Shown: positions 52,765 to 61,852, counted from the first letter of the stretch. The stretch is 64,000 nt of DNA from Bog-793 sp035625025 (GCA_035625025.1 DASPQJ010000056.1:1-64000), one strand, 5' to 3'. Made by a program: numbers and translations. Notes: a model not told the origin generated them from the sequence alone.

Positions 52765-53639
52765 TGCTCCGCCTCGTCGTTCCGAAAGGGAGCCTCGAAC
52801 GCCAGACCTTCGAGCTGTTCGCGGCCGCGGACCTCACGATCCATCGCAGCTCGGAGGTCGACTACCGCGGGACGATCGACGACGCCCGCATCGACGAGGT
52901 GCGCATCCTGCGCCCCCAGGAGATCCCCGTCTACGTGGCCGACGGCCTTTTTGACCTCGGGATAACGGGACGGGACTGGATCGAGGAGACCGGGGCGACG
53001 GTCGTCTCGCTCGGTGAGCTCGCCTACTCGAAGCTGACCGAGAATCCGGTGCAGATCGTGCTCGCCGTGCACGGATCGGCGACCGCACGCCGGGTTGAGG
53101 ACCTGCCGGCGGGCACCCGGGTCTCGACCGAGTACCCGCGGCTCACGGAGCGGTTCTTTGCGGCCCACGGGGTGCGAGCGGACATCCGCCTCTCCTACGG
53201 CGCGACCGAGGCGAAGGTCCCCGAGATCGCCGACGCTGTCGTCGAGATCACGGAGACCGGTCGGGCCCTCGAGGTCGCGGGTCTCCGGGTCCTCGACGTC
53301 GTGCTGGCGAGCTACCCGGCCCTCATCGCCAACCCCGCGGCCGCGGCGGAACCCGCCAAGGCCCACGCGATGGAGCAGATCCTCACGCTCCTCCAGGGGG
53401 CCCTCGACGCGCGCAGCCAGGTGCTCGTGAAGCTCAACGTCGCCGAGGCCGATCTCGAGTCCGTGATCGCGGTGCTCCCGGCGCTGAAGTCGCCGACCGT
53501 CTCCCAGCTCTTCGGCGAGGGGGGATTCGCGATCGAGACCGTCGTGCCGAAATCGGCGATCAACGTGCTCATCCCGGAATTGAAGGACCGGGGCGCGACC
53601 GACATCCTCGAGCTGCCGCTCGCGAAGATCGTCCACTGA
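52761..53639 (+). CDS. hisG: ATP phosphoribosyltransferase, long form
   Basis: A 292-residue HisG of the long class, catalysing the first step of histidine synthesis (ATP + PRPP). It starts MLRLVVPKGSLERQTFELF, has LFDLGITGRDWIEETGATVV, VSTEYPRLTERFFAAHGVRA and the PRPP loop VEITETGRALEVAGL, and ends in a regulatory ACT-like domain (about residues 215-292). A long-form enzyme does not need HisZ. No other his gene is in the window. Confidence 0.95.
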   Translation: MMLRLVVPKGSLERQTFELFAAADLTIHRSSEVDYRGTIDDARIDEVRILRPQEIPVYVADGLFDLGITGRDWIEETGATVVSLGELAYSKLTENPVQIVLAVHGSATARRVEDLPAGTRVSTEYPRLTERFFAAHGVRADIRLSYGATEAKVPEIADAVVEITETGRALEVAGLRVLDVVLASYPALIANPAAAAEPAKAHAMEQILTLLQGALDARSQVLVKLNVAEADLESVIAVLPALKSPTVSQLFGEGGFAIETVVPKSAINVLIPELKDRGATDILELPLAKIVH

Positions 53640-53644
53640 ACGCG

Positions 53645-53896
53645 ATGGACGCGGGCGCGCGGCGGACGGCACCCGACCCTTGGGGCTCGCTCGGCGCGGC
53701 GCACGAGGGCCGCGTCGTCGAGTTCGATGCCGACTCCGGCCTCGGCGCTGTCGTCGACGTCGCCGGGCGTCGCTACCCCTTCCACTGCACGGAGATCGCC
53801 GACGGCACGCGGCAGATCGACGTGGGGACCGCGGTGCGCTTCGCCGTCGCGCCCGGGCACCGGGGCCGCCTGGAGGCGCGGGATCTCACGCCCTGA
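53645..53896 (+). CDS. Divergent cold-shock-domain-like protein
   Basis: An 83-residue protein with an OB-like core GRVVEFDADSGLGAVVDVAG, then YPFHCTEIADGTRQIDVGTA and VRFAVAPGH. The layout matches cold-shock domains (strand, turn, FH-like position) but lacks the aromatic RNP1 KGFGFI. Likely a nucleic-acid-binding protein. It follows hisG by 5 nt. Confidence 0.75.
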   Translation: MDAGARRTAPDPWGSLGAAHEGRVVEFDADSGLGAVVDVAGRRYPFHCTEIADGTRQIDVGTAVRFAVAPGHRGRLEARDLTP

Positions 53897-53900
53897 CGGC

Positions 53901-54347
53901 TCAGGGTGCCTTGCCGGCCTCGCCGTCGGCGCTCGGTGGTGTCGCGGCCCGCGGACCCGCAGCCGGCGACTTGGCCGACAGTTCGACGAAGGCGAGCCGG
54001 ATCTGGGCCAGGGCGCCCTGCAGGGTCGGCGTCGACTCGCCGAGGCGGCTGCCGAGCGCGTCGACCACGGCGCCGAGCGCGTCGATCGCGAGCTTGGCCT
54101 TGGCGATGTCGGGCGGGTTCTGGGTTAGGTAGAGCGCGGCGAGCTGGAACAGTCCGAAGCAGTGGTTGGCGACGATGTCCTCGGCCGGCGCGGCGGCGAG
54201 CTCGCGCTCGAGCGTGGCGCGCTCGGCGGCGAGATCCTCCTCCGACGGCGCCGCCGACGGCTTCGCCGCGGCATCCTGGGTGGGTGCCGCCTGGGACGGC
54301 GCGTCGGGGACGCCGTGCTCGCCCTCCGGTGTCCACAGAGTGGGCAT
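53901..54347 (-). CDS. DUF1844-like protein
   Basis: A 148-residue protein with a low-complexity N-terminus and an ordered helical core: NHCFGLFQLAALYLTQNPPD, then AKLAIDALGAVVDALGSRLG and LQGALAQIRLAFVEL. This fits DUF1844, a small family often near infC-rpmI-rplT. It is on the minus strand, convergent with the cold-shock-like gene and divergent from infC. Function unknown. Confidence 0.72.
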   Translation of the reverse strand: MPTLWTPEGEHGVPDAPSQAAPTQDAAAKPSAAPSEEDLAAERATLERELAAAPAEDIVANHCFGLFQLAALYLTQNPPDIAKAKLAIDALGAVVDALGSRLGESTPTLQGALAQIRLAFVELSAKSPAAGPRAATPPSADGEAGKAP

Positions 54348-54485
54348 GCTGCTAGCCTACGGGAAACAAGCGGGAAAGCGGGGCTGCACGCCGTGCGACT
54401 CCCACCCGATCACCGTTTCGGAGCGGAGATCCCAACGAGTGCATCGGGTCGTCGGTGTTCGCGCCGTTCGGTGTCGCGATCCTTC

Positions 54486-54513
54486 TTGGGGCCCTTCGCC
54501 GAAGGTCCCCCAA
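54486..54513 (+). promoter_or_regulatory. Stem-loop in the infC-rpmI-rplT leader
   Basis: TTGGGG (54486-54491) pairs with CCCCAA (54508-54513), and CCTTC (54493-54497) with GAAGG (54501-54505), giving an 11-bp two-part stem a few nt before the ribosome binding site GAGAGGAG. Leaders of this operon are autoregulated by L20 or IF3 in other bacteria. Whether this one is, is inference. Confidence 0.45.
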
Positions 54514-54531
54514 CGAGAGGAGTGATGTCCG

Positions 54532-55143
54532 ATCTCGACAGTCCCCACCGTCAACGAGCCGCGAATGAACGAGCGCATCCGGGCCCGCGAAGTTCGCCTC
54601 GTCGATCCGGAAGGACAGCAACTCGGCATCAAGCTGTTGCCCGAGGCGCTGTCGATCGCCCGACAGATGGATCTCGATCTCGTTGAGGTGGCGCCACTGG
54701 CCGACCCTCCCGTCTGCCGGATCATGGATTACGGGAAGTTCAAGTTCGACGAGGCCCAGCGCGCCAAGGAATCGCGTCGGCGGGCGACGAACGTCGGGAT
54801 CAAAGAGATGAAGTACCGCCCAAAGATCGGCCAGGGCGACTTCGACACAAAGACCCGCCAGGTGGCGAAGTTCCTCGCCGACGGGCACAAGGTCAAGGTC
54901 ACGATCATGTTCCGGGGCCGTGAGGTGTTCCACCCCGAGCTCGGCAAGCGGATCCTCGACCGCATCGCCCTGGTGACGGAGGGCAGCGCCAAGGTCGAGT
55001 CCGAGCCCCGTCTCGACGGGCGGAACATGGTGATGGTGCTCGCGCCGGACAAGCGGGCTCGGCAGAGCCAGGCGGCGCGCTCGGCCGCGCTGGTGGGGGA
55101 ACCGGCGCCGGAGGGCGACGAGGCGGCCACGGCGGAGGGATAG
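54532..55143 (+). CDS. infC: Translation initiation factor IF-3, possible ATC start
   Basis: IF3 of 203 residues from ATC 54532, or 192 from ATG 54565. Conserved blocks: NERIRAREVRLVDPEGQQLG, DLDLVEVAPLADPPVCRIMD, YGKFKFDEAQ, IKEMKYRPKIGQGDFDTK, VTIMFRGREVFHPELG. The ATC codon is 9 nt after GAGGAG and adds 11 residues ending NEPR before MNERIR, resembling the family's EPRINERIR start. infC of E. coli famously uses AUU for autoregulation. The ATG at 54565 has no clear ribosome binding site but cannot be excluded. Confidence 0.94.
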   Translation: MSTVPTVNEPRMNERIRAREVRLVDPEGQQLGIKLLPEALSIARQMDLDLVEVAPLADPPVCRIMDYGKFKFDEAQRAKESRRRATNVGIKEMKYRPKIGQGDFDTKTRQVAKFLADGHKVKVTIMFRGREVFHPELGKRILDRIALVTEGSAKVESEPRLDGRNMVMVLAPDKRARQSQAARSAALVGEPAPEGDEAATAEG

Positions 55144-55198
55144 GTCGGTTTCGACCCGGCGACGTTCACCGGGGATCCGCGAACGACGAGGTTGGAGC

Positions 55199-55393
55199 AT
55201 GCCGAAGATGAAGACCGACAGAGGTGCCGCCGCCCGGTTCAGGATCACGGGGACGGGCAAGCTGATGCGGCGCAAGCCCTTCCGCTCGCACCTGCTCGAG
55301 AAGAAGTCGTCGGCGCGCACGCGTCGGCTCGGGCGCGAGGCCGAGGTCGCGCCCAGTGATCGTCGCAACGTCCGGCGGATCCTCGGGAACTGA
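55199..55393 (+). CDS. rpmI: 50S ribosomal protein L35
   Basis: A 64-residue basic ribosomal protein: MPKMKTDRGAAARFRITGTG, then RRKPFRSHLLEKKSSARTRR and VRRILG. The ATG follows GAGGTTGGAGC. It is the middle gene of the infC-rpmI-rplT operon. Confidence 0.96.
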   Translation: MPKMKTDRGAAARFRITGTGKLMRRKPFRSHLLEKKSSARTRRLGREAEVAPSDRRNVRRILGN

Positions 55394-55452
55394 CTCTCCC
55401 GCCGAGGGGCGTCGGGCGTCCTGGCGGCACAGATCGCACCGAAAGGAGCACC

Positions 55453-55875
55453 ATGGCGAGGGTCAAGCGCGCCGTCCACGCCAAAAAGAGCCACCGCGCC
55501 GTTCTCGGACGGGCCGCGGGCTACTACGGGAACAAGTCCCGGTCGTTCCGGGCCGCCAACGAGCAGGTCATGCACTCGTTGCAGTACGCGTATCGCGACC
55601 GGCGCGCCCGCAAGGGCGAGTTCCGCCGGCTCTGGATCCAGCGGATCAACGCCGCCTCGCGGGCCGAGGGGATGAGCTACAGCCGGCTCATCGCGGGGCT
55701 CCACCGCGCCGACGTCGACATCGACCGCAAGGTGCTCGCCGACATCGCCGTGCGCGACTCCGACGCCTTCGCCGCGCTCGTCGGCATCGCCCGACGATCC
55801 CTCGCCGAGGAGTCGGCGCCGGGTCAATCCGCCTCCGCCTCGGCCGAGGCCGGCGCCAGGGGCGCGACCTCCTGA
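55453..55875 (+). CDS. rplT: 50S ribosomal protein L20
   Basis: A 140-residue protein; L20 proper is ~115-120 residues: MARVKRAVHAKKSHRAVLGR, GYYGNKSRSFRAANEQVMHS, RRLWIQRINAASRAEGMSYS. It has a ~20-residue Ala/Ser/Glu-rich C-terminal extension unusual for L20. The ATG follows GAAAGGAGCACC. The stop TGA overlaps the proposed CTG start of the next gene. Confidence 0.96.
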   Translation: MARVKRAVHAKKSHRAVLGRAAGYYGNKSRSFRAANEQVMHSLQYAYRDRRARKGEFRRLWIQRINAASRAEGMSYSRLIAGLHRADVDIDRKVLADIAVRDSDAFAALVGIARRSLAEESAPGQSASASAEAGARGATS

Positions 55876-56702
55876 GCGACCAGGTCCTCGGGCCGCGCCA
55901 CGCGCGGGTGCAGCGGCTGCGCCGCCTCACCCGCCGGCGCAGCGTGCGGCGGCGCGACGGGGCCTTCGTCGCCGAGGGGTCGAAGCTCGTCGCCGCGGCG
56001 ATCGACGCCGGCGTGCCGATCGAGGCCGTCTATCACGCGCCGGACGCCGCGGCCTCCCCGGGTGCAGCCGAGGTCCTCGGCCGGGCGCGACAAGCCGGCA
56101 TCCGCGTCTTCGGCCTCGCCCAAGGCGTGATGGAACGCGTCGCCGACGCGACGACGCCCCAGCCGCTCCTCGGCGTCGTGGCGGCGATCGACGTCGGTCT
56201 CGTCGACGTCGTGTCGGCGCCGCTCCTCTTCGTCCTCGTCGACGTGCGCGACCCCGGGAACCTCGGGGCGATCCTGCGGGTCGCCGGCGGTTGCGGGGCC
56301 GGCGGCGTCGTCTGTTGCGAGGGCACCGCCGACGTCTACAACCCGAAGACCGTGCGGGCCTCGGCCGGGGCGCTCTTTTCGGTCCCGGTCGTCGTCGGGA
56401 TCCCGCCCGATGTCGCCCTTTCCGAGATCGGGACGGCCGGCTACCGGCGCGTCGGCACGGCGGTCCGGGGCGGCTCCGACCCAGCGACGGTGGATCTCGG
56501 GACCAAGGTCGCGCTCGTGTTTGGCAACGAGGCGCAGGGGCTCGACGCCTCGCTCGCCCGGTCGCTCGACAGCGTCGTCACGATTCCGATGGCCGGCGTG
56601 ACCGAGTCGCTCAACGTCGCGACCGCGGCCGCGGTGCTCGGTTTCGCGCTCGCCCCTCGTCTTCGGCTCGGCCCGGGCGGGCCCTACGATGAGCCGACAT
56701 GA
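55872..56702 (+). CDS. TrmH/SpoU-family RNA 2'-O-methyltransferase, probable CTG start
   Basis: A 276-residue SPOUT methyltransferase. The substrate-binding N-domain reads VQRLRRLTRRRSVRRRDGAF, then VAEGSKLVAAAIDAG. The knot motifs are DVRDPGNLGAILRVA, VALVFGNEAQGLD and IPMAGVTESLNVATAAAVLG. CTG at 55872-55874, in a CTGA overlap with the rplT stop, gives (M)SDQVLGPRHARVQRL, the family's usual start. The first ordinary start, GTG 12 codons later, would cut this off. It overlaps pheS by 4 nt. The exact RNA target is unknown. Confidence 0.92.
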   Translation: MSDQVLGPRHARVQRLRRLTRRRSVRRRDGAFVAEGSKLVAAAIDAGVPIEAVYHAPDAAASPGAAEVLGRARQAGIRVFGLAQGVMERVADATTPQPLLGVVAAIDVGLVDVVSAPLLFVLVDVRDPGNLGAILRVAGGCGAGGVVCCEGTADVYNPKTVRASAGALFSVPVVVGIPPDVALSEIGTAGYRRVGTAVRGGSDPATVDLGTKVALVFGNEAQGLDASLARSLDSVVTIPMAGVTESLNVATAAAVLGFALAPRLRLGPGGPYDEPT

Positions 56703-57781
56703 ATCGCCGGAAACCCGTCGCCGAGGTCGTGGGGCGGACCGACCCGCCGAGTGTGGCCGGACTCGCCGCGCTCGAGGCCGGGGCGGAGAAACTCCTCGGC
56801 GGGGCGGCTGACCTCGCGGCGCTCGCCGGCGTCGAGGCCGAGCTCGTCGGCCGGCGTTCGACGCTCAACTCCTGGAAACGGGCGCTCGGCGGGCTCCCCG
56901 AGAGCGAGCGCCGGACGCTCGGCGAGGCGATGAACGCCGCGCGCGACCGGATCGAGTCACGCCTGGCGGCGCGCCGCGCCGCCCTCGAGGCGAGCGCGCG
57001 CACCGGGGTCCTCGAATCGGACCGGCTCGATCTCACCGAGGTGCTTCCCGTCCCCGGGCCGGGGCACCTCCACCCCGTGACCCAGGTCCGCGAGGAGCTG
57101 GAGGACATCTTTCTCGGAATGGGCTACGAGATCGCCGAGGGACCCGAGGTCGAGACGGACTGGTACAACTTCACGGCGCTCAACATGCCTCCCGACCACC
57201 CGGCCCGCAGCGGCCAGGACAGCTTCTACCTCGAGATCGGCGACGGCGAGAGCGTGCTGCTGCGCACGCACACCTCGCCGGTGCAGATCCACCTGCTGGA
57301 AAGGGGCGGGTTGCCGATCTACGCGGTAATCCCCGGCCTCGTCTACCGCCGTGACACGCCGGACGCGTCCCACCTGCCGATCTTCCACCAGATCGAGGGG
57401 CTGGTCGTCGATCGCGGTGTCACCTTCGGCGACCTCGCCGGGACGGTCGGGACCTTCACGAGAGCGATCTTCGGCGCCGACGTGTCGGCGCGGTTGCGCC
57501 CCGGGTACTTCCCGTTCACCGAGCCGTCAGCCGAGTTCGACATCTCCTGCACGATCTGCCAAGGCGCGGGGTGCCGAACCTGTGCCGGGGTGGGATTCAT
57601 CGAGCTTGGCGGCTGCGGAATGGTCCACCCGGCGGTCCTCGAGTCGACCGGCGTCGACCCCGAGGTCTGGTCGGGTTTCGCCTTCGGCTTCGGCATCGAC
57701 CGCGTCGCGATCATGCGCCACGGGATCGAGGACATGCGGAGTTTCCTGGAGAACGACGTGCGTTTCCTCACCGGGTTCTGA
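56699..57781 (+). CDS. pheS: Phenylalanyl-tRNA synthetase alpha subunit
   Basis: A 360-residue class II synthetase subunit. It has an N-terminal coiled coil (about residues 20-95) and motif 1 GHLHPVTQVREELEDIFLGM. Motif 2 is LLRTHTSPVQIHLLE with the region VYRRDTPDASHLPIFHQIEG, and motif 3 is GFAFGFGIDRVAIMRHGIED. A small Cys cluster (CTICQGAGCRTCAGVG) may bind Zn. It is coupled to the upstream methyltransferase by an ATGA overlap and followed by pheT 46 nt later. Confidence 0.97.
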   Translation: MNRRKPVAEVVGRTDPPSVAGLAALEAGAEKLLGGAADLAALAGVEAELVGRRSTLNSWKRALGGLPESERRTLGEAMNAARDRIESRLAARRAALEASARTGVLESDRLDLTEVLPVPGPGHLHPVTQVREELEDIFLGMGYEIAEGPEVETDWYNFTALNMPPDHPARSGQDSFYLEIGDGESVLLRTHTSPVQIHLLERGGLPIYAVIPGLVYRRDTPDASHLPIFHQIEGLVVDRGVTFGDLAGTVGTFTRAIFGADVSARLRPGYFPFTEPSAEFDISCTICQGAGCRTCAGVGFIELGGCGMVHPAVLESTGVDPEVWSGFAFGFGIDRVAIMRHGIEDMRSFLENDVRFLTGF

Positions 57782-57827
57782 GTCCGGGCGGAAGGGCGTG
57801 TCCGTCGAGAGTTCCTAGAGGAGGGGT

Positions 57828-60344
57828 GTGCGGGTCCCGCTTTCCTGGCTGAGCGAGTTCACGCCGCTCGGCGTCGCAGCTTCCGATGCCGCCGCCGTCG
57901 GCGCTCTCGCCGCGGAGCTCGCTTCGCTCGGGCTCGTCGTCGAGGGCGTCGAACGTTTCGGCGGCGGGCTCGACGGCGTCGTCGTGGCCCGTGTCGTCGA
58001 GATCCGGCCGATCGCCGGGGCCGACCGCATCCGGCTCGTCACCGTCGATGCCGGAGGCACGGCTCCCGTCGAGGTCGTCTGCGGCGCCTGGAACTTCGCG
58101 GTCGGCGACGTCGTGCCGCTCGCGACCGTCGGCGCGAAGCTCGCCGGCGGCGTCGAGATCATGCGCCGGGAGATGCGCGGGGTCACGTCGAACGGGATGC
58201 TCTGCTCGGCCCGCGAGCTCGGCCTCGGGGCGGACGCCTCGGGGCTCTTCATCCTCGCTTCGACCGGGACCGTCACCGCGCTCCCCGCGGGTCTCGAGCT
58301 CGGCACGCCGATCGGTGAGTACCTCGGGCTCGCCCCCGACGTCGTCTTCGAACTCGAGATCGAGCCGAACCGGCCCGACTGTCTGTGCGTTACCGGGGTG
58401 GCGCGGGACATCGCGGCCCGCCGGCACCTTCCGTTCGCGATTCCCGAGCCCGTCGTCACCGAGAACGGGCCGCCGATCGGCGAGCTGGCGAGCGTCGTCG
58501 TCGAGGCGCCCGGGGTCTGCCGGCGCTTTGTCGCCCGCGTCGTCACCGGGATCTCGACCGTCGCCTCGCCACGCGACGTCCAGCGGCGTCTCATCCTGGC
58601 AGGCATGCGACCGATCCATTCGGTCGTCGACGCCTCGAACTACACGATGCTCGAGCTCGGACAGCCGACCCACCCCTACGACCTCGACCGCCTGCCCGGC
58701 CGGGGGCTGCGGGTCCGCTACGCCCGGCCCGGCGAAGAGCTCACGACGCTCGATGGCGAAAGTCGGGTCCTCGGTCTCGAGCGCCACCATTCTGGGGAGG
58801 AACGAAGCGTCGAGGACCTAATGATCTGCGACGCTGCCGATGTCCCGGTCGGCATCGCCGGGGTGATGGGCGGCGAGTCGAGCGAGATCGGGGCCGGGAC
58901 TACCGCGGTCCTCATCGAGTCGGCCGACTTCTCGGCGATGACCGTTGGGCGGACGGCCCGCCGTCAGCAGCTGCGCACCGAGGCTTCGACGCGCTTTTGG
59001 CGGGGCATCGACCCCGAGGGTCCCGGGCGCGCCGCGGACCGCGTCGTCGAACTCGTCGTCGCCGCGGCCCGGGCCGTCGGCGCGCCGGACCCGGTCGTCG
59101 CCCGCGGCGTGATCGACCTCCCCGGGACCTCGACCCCGCGGACGTCGATCTGCCTCCGACCCGGGAGGTTGAATGCCCTCCTCGGCACCGCCCTCGACGA
59201 GGCGGCGATCGTCGCGTACCTCGCGCCGATCGGTTTCGTCGCGCGAAAGGACGGCGAAGGGCTCGTCGTCGAGGTCCCGTCGTTCCGCCCCGACGTCGAG
59301 CGGGAGGTCGATGTGATCGAGGAGGTGGCCCGGCACCACGGCTACGAGAACGTCGCGCCGACGCTGCGCCGATCGCCAGGCGTCGGGAAGCTGTCGGCGT
59401 ACCAGTCCGGTCGCCGCCGGATCGCCCGGCTGGTCGCGGGCGTCGGCGCCCACGAGGCCTGGACGAGCTCGATCGTCAACCCCGAGCTCGCCCGGCGCGT
59501 CGGGGAGGCCCCGGCGTCCGTCGCGCTCGTCAACCCCGTCGCGCGCGAGGAGTCGGCGCTGCGGAACCATCTTCTGCCGGGACTTCTCGGCTCTTTGCGC
59601 CAGAACGCGGCGGCGCGCAACGCCTCGGTCCGGCTCTTCGAGATCGGGCGGGTGTTCGCCCATCCCGGGGCCGACGGCGAGTTGCCGGTCGAGGGCGAGC
59701 ACCTCGGTGTCGTGCTCGCCCGGGACGGCGATGGCGCCCCCCAGGCGGTCCACCTCTGGCACCGCCTCGTCGAGGGTCTCGGGATCGAGCCGGCCGCGGT
59801 CGCGATCGACCAGGGCGGACCGGGCGCACCGGCCGTGTCCGCCGACCCGCTGGCCATCGGCTGCCATCCGACCCGCACGGCGGCACTGCGCGACTCGGGC
59901 ACCGACGGGCCGCCGGGGACGGTCGGATTCGTCGGCGAGGTCGACCCCGGCGTGCTCGCGGCCTTCGACCTTCCGGGCCGCCGCGTCGGTTGGCTCGTCC
60001 TCGACCTGGGCCGCCTCCTCGGGATGCCGTCCCGCCGCGGCCGGGCGCCGGTGCTCAGCCGCTTCCCCTCGAGCGACATCGACCTGTCGTTCGCCCTCGA
60101 CGAGTCGATCCCGGCGGCGCGCCTCGGGGCCGTGCTCGCCGCGGCGGCGGGAGAGTACTGCGAGTCCGTCCGTCTCGTCGACGTCTTCCGGGGCCCAGGG
60201 CTCGCCGCCGGGGCGCGCAGCCTTTCCTACCGCGTCCGATTCGTGGCGCCGGACCGCACCCTCACCGACGCCGACGTCGCCGCGGCACGCGCTCGGTGCA
60301 TCGCTGCGGCCGGGGTCGAACTCGGAGCGGTGCTGCGCGGCTGA
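57828..60344 (+). CDS. pheT: Phenylalanyl-tRNA synthetase beta subunit
   Basis: An 838-residue subunit: MRVPLSWLSEFTPLGVAASD start, tRNA-binding OB/EMAP-like domain (VVEIRPIAGADRIRLVTVDA), B3/B4 editing domain (PIHSVVDASNYTMLELGQPT), B5, the catalytic-like core (YENVAPTLRRSPG) and the C-terminal ferredoxin-like anticodon domain (SRFPSSDIDLSFALDESIPA). It begins at GTG after GAGGAGGGGT. With PheS it forms the alpha2beta2 enzyme. Confidence 0.97.
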   Translation: MRVPLSWLSEFTPLGVAASDAAAVGALAAELASLGLVVEGVERFGGGLDGVVVARVVEIRPIAGADRIRLVTVDAGGTAPVEVVCGAWNFAVGDVVPLATVGAKLAGGVEIMRREMRGVTSNGMLCSARELGLGADASGLFILASTGTVTALPAGLELGTPIGEYLGLAPDVVFELEIEPNRPDCLCVTGVARDIAARRHLPFAIPEPVVTENGPPIGELASVVVEAPGVCRRFVARVVTGISTVASPRDVQRRLILAGMRPIHSVVDASNYTMLELGQPTHPYDLDRLPGRGLRVRYARPGEELTTLDGESRVLGLERHHSGEERSVEDLMICDAADVPVGIAGVMGGESSEIGAGTTAVLIESADFSAMTVGRTARRQQLRTEASTRFWRGIDPEGPGRAADRVVELVVAAARAVGAPDPVVARGVIDLPGTSTPRTSICLRPGRLNALLGTALDEAAIVAYLAPIGFVARKDGEGLVVEVPSFRPDVEREVDVIEEVARHHGYENVAPTLRRSPGVGKLSAYQSGRRRIARLVAGVGAHEAWTSSIVNPELARRVGEAPASVALVNPVAREESALRNHLLPGLLGSLRQNAAARNASVRLFEIGRVFAHPGADGELPVEGEHLGVVLARDGDGAPQAVHLWHRLVEGLGIEPAAVAIDQGGPGAPAVSADPLAIGCHPTRTAALRDSGTDGPPGTVGFVGEVDPGVLAAFDLPGRRVGWLVLDLGRLLGMPSRRGRAPVLSRFPSSDIDLSFALDESIPAARLGAVLAAAAGEYCESVRLVDVFRGPGLAAGARSLSYRVRFVAPDRTLTDADVAAARARCIAAAGVELGAVLRG

Positions 60345-60349
60345 CCGCC

Positions 60350-61852
60350 GTGTTGGCCGCGACGGCGCAGCGGCTCAGCGCGCGCGACGCGGCCAGGTGG
60401 CGCCCGTCGTGGCGGCGGATCGGTTGGCCGTGGACGGTGGTCGGCCTCGCGGGCACGACGCTCGTCGCCGTGGTGGCCCCGGCGATCGTCGGCGGCTCCG
60501 CGGGGTGGTGGTGGAGCGTCCGGGTCCCGCCCGGGACGACGGGCAACCGGGTCGCCCTCTACGTCGGGGTCGCGGCGGTCGCCGTCGCCTGGCTCGCGGT
60601 CGGCCGGTCGGCGCGCCTCCCCGCCACGAGGCCGGTCGACCTGGTCGCGCTGGCACTTTTCTGGTCACTCCCGCTCGTCGTCGCGCCGCCCCTTTTCAGC
60701 CAGGACGTCTACAGCTATCTCGCCCAGGGAGCCATCCTCCACGCGGGCCTCGACCCCTACCGGGTCGCGCCGGACGTGCTCGCCCACCTCGGCGGGGCGC
60801 GTCTCGCCGCCGCGGTCTCGCCGTTCTGGCGCACGACGATCTCGCCCTACGGGCCGTCGTTTGTCGGGGCGATGAGCCTCGTCAGCGTCGCGGCCCGGTC
60901 GAGCCTCGAGCTCGGCGTCGTCCTCGCGCGCCTCGTCGAACTCGCCGGGCTTCTCCTCGCCGGGATCGCCGTCCCGGCGATCGCCCGCACCGCGGGCGGG
61001 GACCCGACGCGGGCGGTCTGGTTGGGCGTCGCGAGCCCGCTCGTCCTTTTCGAGCTCGTCGGGGCCGGGCACAACGACGCGCTGATGGTCGGACTGATGG
61101 CCCTCGGCGTGGCGGCCGCCCTCCGGCACCACCCGCTCGTCGCTGTCGGGATTGGCGCGCTGGCGGCCTCGGTGAAAGCCCCCGCCGCCGTCGCCGTCGT
61201 CTTCGTCGTCGTGTGCTCGATGAAAAGCGCGTCCGGCTGGCCGGCGCGGCTCCGCGTGCTCGCCGAGTCGGCCGCGGTCGCCTGTGCCGCCGTCGCGGCC
61301 GTCGTCGCGGCCGCGGGGCTCGGCACCGCCTGGATCTCGTCCTCGGTCCTCAGCGCGCCGGCGCAGGTGCACCTCGCGATCACGCCGGTGAGCGAGCTCG
61401 CCTGGATCGGCCGGGCGATCCTTGGCGCCGTCGGCCCGGCGGTGTCGCTCCACTCCGTCGTCGTCCCGGTCGGCGACGCCCTTTTCGCCCTGGGCGGTCT
61501 CGTCGCGCTCGTCCTGGTCGGGCGGGCCCGCCTCGACACGATGGTCGTCGCGGCCGGGGTGAGCCTTCTCGTCGTCGCCTTCCTCGGCCCGGCGGCCTGG
61601 CCGTGGTACTTCACCTGGGGGCTCGTCCTCGTCGCCGGCAGCCCGTCGTTCCAGCGGTCCCGGGTCCTCGTCGCCGCGCTGATCGTCGGCGTCGTCCTCG
61701 TCAAGCCCGACGGGATCCTCGTCTTCCCCTTCGGCGCGGCGCCGTACGTGCTCGGGGCCTACGTCGTCGGGGGCCTCGCCGCCTGGCGGGTCCATCGCCG
61801 CCGGGGGCAGGGCCGGGCGGCGGGGGACCTCGGCGCGGCGGAGCTGGCGTAG
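60350..61852 (+). CDS. Polyprenol-phosphate-mannose-dependent mannosyltransferase (MptB-like)
   Basis: A 500-residue multispanning membrane protein with about 11-13 helices. The N-proximal loop DVYSYLAQGAILHAGLDPYR and the SPFWRTTISPYGPSF block are typical of GT-C mannosyltransferases of the MptA/MptB family, which extend lipomannan in actinobacteria. GAGHNDALMVGLMALGVA and PAAWPWYFTWGLVLVAG follow. The GTG at 60350 is chosen. CTG at 60341, overlapping the pheT TGA, is an alternative like those of truB and trmH. The acceptor is not determinable. Confidence 0.82.
   Translation: MLAATAQRLSARDAARWRPSWRRIGWPWTVVGLAGTTLVAVVAPAIVGGSAGWWWSVRVPPGTTGNRVALYVGVAAVAVAWLAVGRSARLPATRPVDLVALALFWSLPLVVAPPLFSQDVYSYLAQGAILHAGLDPYRVAPDVLAHLGGARLAAAVSPFWRTTISPYGPSFVGAMSLVSVAARSSLELGVVLARLVELAGLLLAGIAVPAIARTAGGDPTRAVWLGVASPLVLFELVGAGHNDALMVGLMALGVAAALRHHPLVAVGIGALAASVKAPAAVAVVFVVVCSMKSASGWPARLRVLAESAAVACAAVAAVVAAAGLGTAWISSSVLSAPAQVHLAITPVSELAWIGRAILGAVGPAVSLHSVVVPVGDALFALGGLVALVLVGRARLDTMVVAAGVSLLVVAFLGPAAWPWYFTWGLVLVAGSPSFQRSRVLVAALIVGVVLVKPDGILVFPFGAAPYVLGAYVVGGLAAWRVHRRRGQGRAAGDLGAAELA

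Noticed and set aside
54529..54686. ATG directly after GAGGAGTG (about 54524) as the infC start
   Set aside because: It reads a different frame that does not encode IF3; the IF3 frame needs ATC 54532 or ATG 54565.
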